The notes beneath the pieces were generated by a model. The model searched no databases. It was not told the origin of the DNA and saw nothing but the letters and a program-made list of their open reading frames with translations. Of a stretch of DNA of 64,000 nt, positions 25,001 through 37,300 are shown piece by piece. The stretch spans positions 7,978,947 through 8,042,946 of the forward strand of contig OU342811.1 in assembly GCA_910591455.2 (NCBI GenBank). The letters run 5' to 3'. The translations under genes were made by a program, and so were the position numbers. The stretch's first letter is position 1. The number at the start of each line of letters is the position of its first letter. Source of the DNA: Pholis gunnellus (Eukaryota > Chordata > Actinopteri > Perciformes > Pholidae).

Positions 25001-28000
25001 TAAAAATGTCCAGGCTGTTTCCTGTGTGCGAGGTAATCATCATCACTCTGCAGCGAGGCAGTGCAATGCACATTGTAAATCGCCAGAGTTCCACGGACCA
25101 ATTACACAGGAGAGATAAAATCACAGCACTGCCACGAGTTACTATTGCATTTGTGCTAGCTGAAAAGTCTTCAGGGTCGCCTCCAGATGTGGGGCATGAT
25201 TCATTTGGAGGAGAGACCCATGTAGACCACAACCTGCAGGGTCGGTGAAGAGGGGGTGGGGAGTGGTCACCTGGATTTCGGGTACAACGGTGCGCCTTTC
25301 AGAGCAGGAGCCGGCGAAGGCGGTGAGCGGGGCCGGGGACACCACGGGCCCGGGCCGGTTGAAGCTGCTGAGGTCACAGCTGGGGATGTCATTCTCCTCG
25401 TGCCGCATGACGATGGTATCCATGACAAAGAAGCGTCCCCACGGCAACCAGAGAGTGTGCTCCTGCGTAATGAATGGGGCGCGCTCAAAGTGCAGGGCTA
25501 TGGCTATGCCGCCGTTGGTCACCAAGTCAAAACTGGAACAGAGAGGTGCACAATGTCAGAGAGGATGAATGTTGACTCACATACAGTGAATGATGTCTTT
25601 TTTTCAAATAAAATACTGTGAAAATTTTCATTAGCAATGCATGTAATCGGTTGTGTGTTGCGGATTAAACTAATTCACTGTGAATATAATGACTATTTTC
25701 TAATTAAGTGTTGTTATAACAGATCAAACTGTAATAAATTCCTTGTTTTATGAAAAGGAGGCTGTGAAGAAAGAATGCCGTTTCACTATTTAGCATTATC
25801 TTTTAGGCGCACACAGGCTGAAAATACAAAAGGACGATTAATCACAATGTTCGAAGCGCATATCTTAATTACTGTCAGAATCTGTAGATTTTACTTGATG
25901 GATGAAAAACAGTAGATGCTTGCTGTAAATTCAGGCATGGCTGTTTCACCCATAGCGTGTGATGCACTGCTCCTGTGCTCATATTTATGTGTGTGTGTGT
26001 GTGTGTGTGTGTGCGTGAGTGTGAGTGAGAGAGAGAGTGAGAGAGAGTGTGAGAGAGAGAGAGAGAGATGTGTGCCGCAGGATGGAGGCAGCCGCCACTT
26101 CTCTATTGATCCCTAAGATGAAGGCTGTCCACTCGAACATCAGTCTAAAAGCCCTGCAATGCAATCCCATCTACTGTTGCATTTAAGGGCCCCTGCCTCT
26201 GGTCTGACCTGAGTGGGTCTCAGTAAACAGGCTGCACTCTGGCGATTTAATCATGTCTGACTGCTGCATGGTGACTGCTGCATTGTGACTGCTGCGTGCC
26301 TGCACCTGCACTGAATTTCTGCAACTCTTGTCACTTCTCTCTTAGAGCCAATTAGTAGCTTTGCACAAACAGGCCCATGGGAAGCATCTTTTTTTCAAAA
26401 TACAGGTCCAAATAGTGGCCTCTAATTTGGTAACCTCCCTCTTGGTTTAAGGCACTATGAATAATTTGCTCAGTTTAACTCCCCTTGAGGCTAAACATCT
26501 GACTGGCAGTGGCGATAAACAAAGGTTTGCCGTGGTATTTTGCCCTTGGCTGGGTGCGAGCTTGTCCACTAGTGCGGAGGCTGCAGAGCTGATGTGGGCT
26601 GATAGTCGTACCCTTGTGCTGCCGCGATCCGTCAGCCGCCGTACAGTCTGCATGATGCCTGGCAGGGCTAAGGCTACGAGCTCTCTAAACACTTCTGGAC
26701 AGATACCCATGGGCAGCGCGGCCAATCGATTGGAGGGATTCGCCGGCTGTTATCAATCATGACAACAGCCTTAAGCCATGTGACAACATTTATTAAACTA
26801 CCTACAGCAGCCTTGGTTGCTTGTGCCCTCAGGGAATGCATCAGACTCAAAGAGTTAACCCTGCCAAAGAACTTGGCGTGCCTCATACAAATTATAGGCA
26901 ATCATTTCTCAGACAATGTATACTTATAACGAAGTGGACTGATAAGTGAAAAATAAGTGAATCAAGGACACGTAAGTTTAATAAGAGTGAGTCAGAACTA
27001 CTGTATATACTGTAGATGCTTAGCTGACAGGTGAGGTCCCCTTATGTACGTCTGAAGTGAGGGAAAGGACACTAGTATTAGTTCCTCACCAGTTATAATT
27101 ATATTCAGATTAATTATAAACTGTATCTAAACATAATAACACATTAGTGTCCCCTTTGACAAGGCTGACATGTGTTTACAGGAAAAAAAAAATCACCCAC
27201 CAAAAACACAAAAAAAATAAATAACAATAATTATAATTCTTATTATATATAATTATAAGTACATGTGAGATGTGACCATTATACATTGTCATCTTAGGAT
27301 ATTCTGAGGGATATTTTCACAAACACAAGTAGTATACAAGTTGTAAAGTGGACACTGGACTTCCCATATCTATACGTGGCTCCTATAGAGGTCATCTCAA
27401 GCACGTAATAATGTAATTAGCTGGAGCCCCGTCAGCATTCTTCTCATTATTGGAGAAAAGCATAAAAGGGAACGGGCGTGTCTCAATGCCCAGCCAGTCA
27501 GAAAATGGCTACACAGCTGTAAAGAAACTGAACTAACCTCTTTTGTTTAGGCCAGAAAACTTTTCAAGATAGTGGAAAAGGTAATTTAAAACCTAAGCCC
27601 TTGGACAATAAAGAACACATCATAAAAATGAGTTGAGACAGCTTTCCCATTTCTAAATGGCTGAACAGGTGCATTTCTGATTTCACGCTGCACTGAGCCA
27701 GTTTACAGTGATTGCAGGGGAGTTGCAGGAGACTGGGCATGTTTACAGGGGAGCCCGGGAGATGGAGTAGTGTTTACACATATGCTGGGAGGGAGAAAGG
27801 AGTATAGAGCTTTGCGAAGGAAAAAACGGAGTGATGCATAAGAAAAATCGGACATGCATTAATGGGAAAAAGATAGAGATGAGGGGAGCCAGTGCAGTGG
27901 AAAGGACATGAGACCTAGGCTCAAGGAAAGTACAGGACATAAGTGAAAGAGTAGTGCCCAGAGAGGAAAGGCTTAAGGGCGGTGAGGGATTAGAGGAGGA

Positions 28001-31000
28001 GCAGGGCGAGGGGATGGGGAGCAGATGAAATGAGCGAGGAAGGTGACGGCGACGAGGTGGAGATGGGAGATTTTTGTAAAACTGGGAAAAAGAGGAGTGA
28101 CAAGAAGACGGAAGAAATGAGGAGAGGCAAAGAATGATCCAGAACAAACCTGCGGCAAAGATGTGGGCCTTTAGAGTGCCGGTGACTGATAAAAGTGTCA
28201 GGAGGAAGTGGGGCTTGGAGAGCAAACACCAATTCATGCTGTGCTGTGATAGAGAGGCTTGGTTTGCCACAAGACCGTACAAACACTGACTACTATGAGA
28301 GATACCGGGGGATTGGAGGTTGGGAGAGTTTGCAATCTGATGCAAAAAAAAAAAAACATGATCAGAGAAGAACACAACACTCTAGAGACAATGTTACCCA
28401 AACTTCTTTCTCTCTGGCCTTTCTCTTTCACTCTTAGAAAGTAAGAGATGAAACACATCGAATCCAGCGAGAGGGGTTTTTCTCTGGATCTCTCGGAGTA
28501 ACTCTACCGGTGCCTAAGCAGCTGGCATCGAGTCGCTCAGTCTTTGTCCACTTGTTTCATGAGAACACTTTCTCCAAGAGGTCTTGTGGTGGTGTAATGA
28601 GACATCAAGAAGCTACACAATGAGTTCACTGATAACGTTTCCTTCTATCTTGCAGAAACAAGAGACATGCGGATTCGTCTGAGGAAGGTAGCGGTAAACA
28701 TGTTTTGTTTGCATTCTTTTATTGACATATGTTTAAAACAACCACACAACTAACTAAAGTTGGATTTATTTTGTCACCCATGACATCTATGGCAAAACAA
28801 ATGGAGCTACAATAAGAGCAGAGAGAGATGTAAAGCAAATTAATCGCAAGTCTGATTAAGTGAGACCAAACTTAAATGTCTCACTTAATTCCGTAAATCT
28901 TCCTTTGTCAAAGAAATAATGTCCATCTGCACTATGTTTCATGGACCCAGCGAGCTGCTTTGAATTGGCATATTTTATTCTTTCCCCTCCCTGCTGCTAC
29001 TGAAGCATAACTTATGAGTGTACCAGAAGGGCTTTGTTTGATTTCTCTGGGAATTGAGCCGAGAACTCCAAAATTGGACCAAATGAAAGCACAAAGCAGA
29101 TCAATGGCGGCACAGTTTGCTGTGGCAACTGTGTTTTTTTCCTTCTTTCCCCCTTGCATCATTAGAAATCAGCACAGCTTAACAACGCTCTCTGACAATA
29201 ATATAAACATCGTTGTCACATCTTTGTATATTTAGGCAGCGGTTGGTGGCATTTGCATTGCATCCCTTGTTTTGGTGTGTGTGTCAATATAAGGACAAGA
29301 GCTCTTACCTTCCATCCTGCCGGGTGATTGTGTAACCGTAGGATGGTTTGTTGATGAAACTGATGTTGACGCCAACCAGCGGTGTTCCATCCGAGGTCAC
29401 TACTTGTCCACGGATGACACAAGCATGGCTGCACGGGGGAGAAAAAGGCCAAAGCAGTTGCAATGATGAAATACATTTTCGATATTCACCAAGAACACTT
29501 AAGTTGTAAAAAAAGCATACGGTAAGAATGGATGCTTTCAGAAGGAAATACTGTACACAAGAAAAAACAAACAGCCATAACAGAAACAGAACAACCTAAC
29601 GCCTCCTAGGATGTCTCTACAGGTTTTTTCATCCAGAATAATGAGATAAGGAAGCTTTACTTTGCTTTTGCTCTAATTAAAAAAAAGAGGATTTATCTTT
29701 TCCATTACGGAATGCAAGAGAGGAAAATAATAGGACGGCAGATTGCAAGACTTGCTTGGCTGGTTATCAAGACCTTGACAGATTTCCAGACTGACATCAG
29801 GTCTCCAGAAGCTGCATAAATTAGATCTGATCATCAGTCCCCACCGATCAATAGTGGGAAGTCATCCAAATTCACCTCCTAATCTTACTGAACTGATGAG
29901 TTGAGACCTTGCTATTTCACGTCTCTCCCCGTCGAGTTTTTGCCCATGCCATTAGCAAGGCCCAACTCATTTTCAGCCATCGTTTCTGTGCTCGTCCGCA
30001 AAAAAATCGGTCCCCGAACAAATGCCTCACTGCCACTTCTTCATTAGACCATGGCTATTTTTAATACTTTTGGGTCTTAAACACTGCCACGTACTGGAAA
30101 CAATTAACACTAGTGTGTTAGTAGCTGCCCTCAACATGTCCTTACCAGAGGCAAGATCATTCACCCCACACAATCCCGGTCCCCAGAAACCCAGTTTTAT
30201 GTTAATTAGGCCGGGTCTCCTTGAGAAGACCTTGGCTGTCCACCACTGCACTGTAAACAAGCGAGGAGATACTGTTCTGAGTCCTTGGGCTCGTACCCAA
30301 AGAGCTATCTTTAATTCTATTTACATACAATTACTACTAAAGTTAGCGCAGCGCGGGCCTAGCCGTCTACGATTAATCATTCATGCCAACAGTTTATTTT
30401 AGAGTCTTGTTTGAAGAAGCAATCATCCATATTTCCTTCAGACGGAGCTGAGAAAGTGGAACTATCTCCTTCCTGCCTCTGTGAGCCACATGGGGAGATG
30501 ATTCTTCGCTGTCAAGACAAATGATTTAAATATTGACATCAAATAGAAGAGAAAGAAAGAGCAACAAAGGAAGCGTGAAGCATTCGCCGCAGAAACGTCC
30601 CTTCCGTGCGAGATTTCACTCGTCCAAGAGGATTCACAAAGTCAAAAGGGACCGGCGTCACAATATCTCCACCCTCCAGTTATTCATACATCATCCGCAG
30701 AGGGCGCGTTAGGACATGTTGAGAAAAATGAACGCAGCAGGAAATCATCTCGAGTTCATTTTTTTTTAAAGTGGAAGTATTGTGGATAACAATACAGGTC
30801 AGGTCTTGGGGTGGAATTTGCCACTGATGTCATGGAAGTTGTGTTGACGCACGACGCTAAAACCGCCTGACTTTTGAGACACGAGGAACTTGCACCATTG
30901 AAAACAAGCCCTTCTGAACGGATTCTCCCACCGATGTCTCAACAAAACATTCCTGTTATCCAACTCTTCTAATTGAGTGCGTGGATCAAGTTTGCTGTTA

Positions 31001-34000
31001 GATGTCTTTTTTTTGGGGACAACACTAATGATACTTACAGCTAACAAATCTGATCCATCAATTTACCACAACTTGCCTGTTTCAGCACAGTTGGGTGTGC
31101 AACTGTGGAAAACAAAAGACTTTTAAGGAGACTGAACAACCTTTGGTGAGAAGACTTTTTTTCAAAGATAATAAGCGTCATCGACACACGGCAGTCACAC
31201 GGCATAAAGCTGTCACAAAATTGGAAAATCCCCCCCTTTTGTCATTGTGTAATTGTGAGGAAACTACACGACTCAGTAGTATTTCAGGCTAATAAATGGT
31301 CACCACAGAAGCAACAAAAACATAATTACCTATGCAAATGACTTGATTATAGGGTAAACCCTGATGCAAAGCCCTCTCTTTCCCTGCCTGTGTGTTACCC
31401 AGCATACTGAAGAGTGTACAATGAGGAGACGTCAGTATACATTTTCTGCTCTCCAAATATATAATGCTGCTAAAAGGGATAGAGCACACGGAGGAGGAAA
31501 CAAACAAGATATTTTCTGACACTAAAGGCCTAATGCTAATAAAAGAGTTATAAACAAAATAAAGAAAACGCAAGCCTGCAAAAGAAACGAATGGCTTCTG
31601 CCTTGCTATTATAAACCAGCTATCAATCTTTGCCCAAATTGTTCTATAGACAAAGTCCCTGTTTACTATTCAAGTCAGCATCCACTGTTGAGCCTAGGAA
31701 CTCTCTCGTATTGTGTTTCATGGTGGAGAGTCGAGACCCTTTTACGCAGTGGCAGATGCTTTATTCAGTGGCACCTTTGCAGCTTTTTCGTGGTGGGAAA
31801 CATCAGAAATAGCACTCGGACATGTCTACGAGCATGAGGAAGCGGTTAAAGGATCAATGAAGAGATGATCAGGTGACCAGGTCAGGCGTATCAGGATGAT
31901 GCTGAGACTGTGGCTGTAAGGCTCATCAGAGGCCCCGAGCCCCCTGTCATAACCGCTCATATCTGTCAGTGGGTGGGGAATGAATACCAAGCATGAATAA
32001 TAGATTATCACTGATATTTTTAGGTGAGCCAAGGCCTCCAATCTTGTAGCTCATCTCTGGATCTCTTGATTTTACTTATTTATGGGCTGCATCTTCTGGT
32101 GAGAGAGAGGGACAGGAGTATTACTCAACCCTCTGCGCCTCCTCCACTGTCCAGTGAAGAACTGCAAAATGTTGAGTGGTTCTCGAAAGGCCATAAAAAA
32201 CGTCAATGAGGAATAATGTCACAAAGTGCTTTTCTCAAGTATTCGGCTGACACTTGCTTGAATGGTAAAAAAAAACAGGAAAAGTATATATTCCAACAAA
32301 TTACGTCTCTTTTTCGCCGCGTAATATGTTCATGTTCTGTGTGAAAGTACAGTTAAAAAACAAAATTGATGTGTGAATTAATGACACAAAATAAATAAAT
32401 ATAATATGTATAAAGGCCTTAAGAAATGAAAGTGTGTTTTACTGCAACCAATGAGGTAAGATGCACAGCATTAGGGTGGCAAACAGCACATTATTTAAAC
32501 ATTTCAACAAGCACCCAATGCTAGGACGTGTCGTGTTGCAGATTATACTAATGGAAATGATCCTGCTCGAGCAGAGACACTTTTGAAATCGATTTTTTTC
32601 CTTCAACACCAAAGCAACAGCTCTGCCGGACTAAAAATAGTAATGTCTGAAACTACAACCGTCTGCTATCACTTTGAACAGAAGAAGTAAAAAGCCTCAA
32701 ATAACAACTCCACGCTGTGAAGTTTGCTTGATTCGTCAGCTGGTTTTGACACCATTTTAGAATATTTTATCACCAGGGACAAAAATTTGAAAATATTCTC
32801 AACATATTGTATTCTCAATTTATCTTGTTTTGACTGTTTGTTTCACAGAAGTATAATACGCCAGGATGAGAGAGATCCATAAGCAAGTGGGATGCAAATA
32901 AGGTGACACAGCCTCACCAGCGATTAAAGATGAAAAGAGAAGGAGACAAAGGAAAAGAGAGGCAGGGGAATCTTATGGGACTTTGACAGCCATCCTGCCT
33001 GATATGAAAGCGCCTCAGATTCCATAGCTGGGGTGTCGTGGGCTCTGCCTCTGGGAGTGGGCCTCAGATGAATTACGGCAAAAGTAATCACAATACATGA
33101 ATATGAGATGCCTTCTGTGCAAGGGAATGCTCCGTGCATTTTGCCACATTCTATGTTTGTCCATCATCATCTGTCCGTCATCTTTCTAGTTATGCACACA
33201 TCCGGTCCCTGCCCATTTCAGCCACTGCCGCCTATAGCGGCCTCCACTCCTTCATACAGACATTCTGGTTTTGGTTAAAAAAAAAAGCAAGCGTTTTACA
33301 CTCTGTAAGTGCAACAACCACAGGATCGTGACTGCACAGGCCTACATTAATAATGAAAGCCACTGATTGACTTGTGCTTGCACCTGAAACGTCAATACTT
33401 AAAAAAGTGACGTTAGCGACAATGCAAGTTCAGACTAGATCCCAGTTTGATCAATTGAAAATTAGCGGAGTAGCTAAATTAAAATGTGAAACTTTTACAT
33501 ATAAACGAACGTCTGTCACATTCAAGTCATTGCCAAACAATGAGGATTAAAACTAGCGCTGCCAGGAAAAGCTCAAATACCGGATGTGTCTGGTGCGTTT
33601 TATGTCAACCAGCCAGAGCTAAGGGGGTCCAGAAAGACGATGTAATATGGCAGAAGCTATGGCGGGAAATCCTAAGAAGAGTCCAAGAAAAGTTCCTAGT
33701 GTGAATGCTCCAGATGAAAAAAGAAAGGGATCGTCGACTCACCTGCAGGCAGCGTCAATAGTGTTTGTGTAATTACTCTCTTTGCCAGAGGAGGGAGACA
33801 AAAGTTCTGCACTGCAGCTTTAAATCCAGCAATGGCTAATTCAACTGACTCAACTGAATGAGTGTGATTGATGCACGAGAAATAAACGACGATGCAAAAA
33901 AAAAAAAAAAAAAAAAAAAATGAGAATTCAATTTAATATTGATTCCCAGGAGAACATCAGCTTTCATCTTGTTACAATGTGATGGCTGTTACTGCTCGGT

Positions 34001-34257
34001 GTCTGCTGAGAGTAATGAGCAAGTCACTCACTTTCCGTCGAAGGGGTTGGCTCCGGGGATGATGTGGGTGCTGTCTCGGCCCACCAGGAAGTACACCCGG
34101 TCGTAGAAGGTCTGCAGGTTGCTCTGTGAAGAGGACATCTGTGTCTCCTGGATGATGTCCAGGGGGTCCGGGGAGCCAACGCACAGAGAGGTGGTGTGAC
34201 AGGTTGCCTGGAGACAGCAGTCTGGATCCATGCAGTCCACCAGGCCATCTGACAAGG

Positions 34258-34350
<93 letters not shown>

Positions 34351-37300
34351 CTAATTAAACAACAGCCTGGACACACACCTGGCAAAAGAAACTATATCTG
34401 AGCCACTGGGGCATTATTCATTTTGACCGTTGTTTCACTACATGATTGGAGCCGTGTCATGTACATCTCTGTCCTGGAGAACATTTGAACACCGCCAGAA
34501 TTGCTTTGGATCCCTATCTGTAATTTGCATGAAATAATACAAGACAGAAAGAGCTGCTGTACTTTACTTTCCTAAAGTGGGTCATTGGACTCCCTACCCT
34601 TTGCTTTCAGGGGCCTATCTGGCCAGATGGGTGATAAAAATAAACCCTGCTGTCAGGAGTCAGTCAAATCCCCAGCAGCACCCCTTCTTTGCCAGTGAGA
34701 GCCCTGCAGTCGCTGCAGAAGTGATGGGGAGGCGTGCGGACAAACAGCCCCTGCATAAATAAGGGATGCTATCCCATAGCTCAAGCCCAGAATGAGGTCT
34801 GGAAGAAAGGAAGTCACGTCTTCCACTTGGCCTCAAGAGTAGTGCAGCCCCCTGGCTGGCTCTGTGTGTGTGCCTGGCTCTGCTCGGGGCTAGTTAGCGG
34901 GCAGAACAGGGACTTCCTCCTGAGGCCAGCCCATGCTCAGAGGCCTCAAGGCAGCTACGCCGCTTTTTAATAAAAACCCTGTTGTCCAGGTGACTGCCTG
35001 GAAGCTATTCCTCCTCCTCTCCTGCATAAGAGTACAACTGAGCCTGGAAAGCATTAAGCAGGTACAGTGTATTCTCAAGCACAAAGGGGCTTCATTCTGT
35101 AGTCAAATCATGTCTAGTTAAGAGTCCCTGTGGATGCTTGGCCGGTGTCAGAAGGCACTGGTGTGTGTTGTTTGTGATTTTACCTCCATCGTTGTCCTTG
35201 ACATCACCGCAGGCCGTTTCCATAGATGTGTCACAGCCAGTGCCCCTCCAGCCCAGCTGGCACACACAGTACCAGCCATTGTTACCCAGAGTGCACCTAC
35301 CATTTCCATTGCACAAACCAGGACAGCCCTCTGTGTAGCAAAAAGAGACAAAAGACAGTGGTCGGCACGGAATTTTGTGTATTGCTTGTGCACTAACACC
35401 AACAATAAAACAACGTGGGCCTGCTGATGACAATGGTTTGCTGCTACTATTTCTCTGACGAAAGTCACGTCAAGATTTTCAAATGGGTGCGGTCGGCTAT
35501 AATGACTCTCAGCTGAAGTTGATTAATTCAATACACCTTTTGTGAAGCTTCTAATATCCCTTTGCAGTAAAATCAGATAAGAGAGATCTTCTAAATCAAT
35601 ATTCACTCATTACTACAGTAGATTGGTCTCCTGTATCTGCGCTACTACGGCTGAATAATGAGAGCAGTGGTGTGTGTGCTGGCATTCCCGCACATAATTG
35701 GATCAGTTTTTATGTGACTTTCGAATGTGACCGTCATAACGATCGTAGCATTACTGCTACCGAATGAGCGGCAACAAGGCTGCATTAGTTATTGAAAAAA
35801 AAAGAAGCTTGACTGTATATCATATTATTTGCTCTCTTTTTTGATCAATAACCTTATTCCTTCAGGCAGAGTGTGTGTTCTGTCATTAGGAGGAGCAGAA
35901 TAAATAGGCGTATAAGGCTGTGCTCAGTAATATTATGCACTATGTTCCCGGCCATGTGACCCCAGGGGAGCTAAAGGCAGACTGGAGCAGACCGACAGGT
36001 GAAACATTCCCCTGGTTCTCTCTGGATGGGTCCTCACAAGGGCATACATCAGAGGATTATCTCACCCATTCTAGGGCTGTTTGGCATTTATATCTGGTAC
36101 CTTGTGAATCGGATCCCCTCGCTGAGGGAGAGGGTAACATCTCAAGATATCAAACGCACGCGTCTGTCACAGTTTGTGTTGTTAGCGAGCTGCCTTGGTA
36201 GAGAGAATGCTAAGCTGACCCATTTTATCAACAAGAGAGAGGCTGGGGCGGCTGTCTCGATGCTCTTACATCACGCAGGGAGAATAGGAGTGGGAGCATG
36301 AGAGAGCAAGGAAGGAAGAGAGACGAGTACGGCGAGAGGGAGAAATGTATTAAAGGGAGAAATAACAGATGAAGCAAGAAACAGTGATGAGAAGGGAATA
36401 CAGAGAAGTGTTTAGAAAGCTAAAGGGTAGAAGCAGTAGACTAGATGGGTGTTGTAGATCACATGGTTAGCTGAGGAATGCATCGGTTGCATTTTGGTTG
36501 TTGCAATACTGAGAAAGGACAGTATAATGATATGAGTCATAATACGGCCATGGATCAATGACAAATCCACATTTATGCCTTATAAATGTTGATTTAAACA
36601 AATGAAGAGCAGCACTAAATTCAATTTGATTGGAACAACAAAAGACTGCCAAATCATATCTCTGACCTTTCCGTCCTTCTATCATAGAAAGCTATATAAT
36701 ATTTCATTGTTATAAATGTTTAATATTGAAACATAATGAAGCGTTTAGCCACGTTGACTGACACATGGCAACCTTTCATTTATACGTTACACTCATACTA
36801 TAGAGCAGAATCATGGGAGCTGAAGGGCTCCTTTGAAACTATATCTATAAAAAGGTGACTAACAAAAGGAGCAACTGAGATGCAGAATGTTGAACAAAGG
36901 GGATAGACTGTGGAGCATTCAAAACTGGAAGAAAAATATATAATCCCGTCTCAATTTTCTTCTCGTTTCCCTGAAGAAAAGGGACTCGCAGTCGAAGGCT
37001 AATGCCATTAGAGAGTGTCTTGCCTCCGAGACACGTTTGGACATTAGCCGTCCTTTTATTGAGCGAATGGACAAAACAACTCCGGTTGGACCAGTGGAGA
37101 CGGATGATTAGTAAGCTCCGAATGTTTATCACAAGGATAAATAAAGATCCGCTCTCTGTTGGCACCGGTTCAACTTAATTGGCAGCCCTTTCAGAGTGGA
37201 GCCCCCTGCAGAGCCGTGCCCGAGCCCGCCTGAAACAGCTCCAAACGTGAGGCTGCGAGTGTTCGAAAGGACTCCTCTGGCAGCCGCTCTCGTGCCAGGT

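Noticed and set aside
25245..25621. Two plus-strand ORFs of 107 and 121 codons
   Set aside because: They are antisense shadows of the real tenm4 exon at 25532-25271, whose protein is conserved on the minus strand.
27743..28375. 210-codon minus-strand ORF
   Set aside because: Low-complexity Ser/Pro/Leu-rich translation of a pyrimidine-rich tract; stop codons are depleted by composition.
30022..30402. 126-codon plus-strand ORF
   Set aside because: Matches no family I know and lies in ordinary intronic sequence with no promoter or splice context.
33972..34385. Minus-strand ORFs running through the CA repeat into the exon at 34248
   Set aside because: The repeated Cys-Val part is translated microsatellite. 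Only the segment from 34248 to 34032 is exon, bounded by AG and GT.
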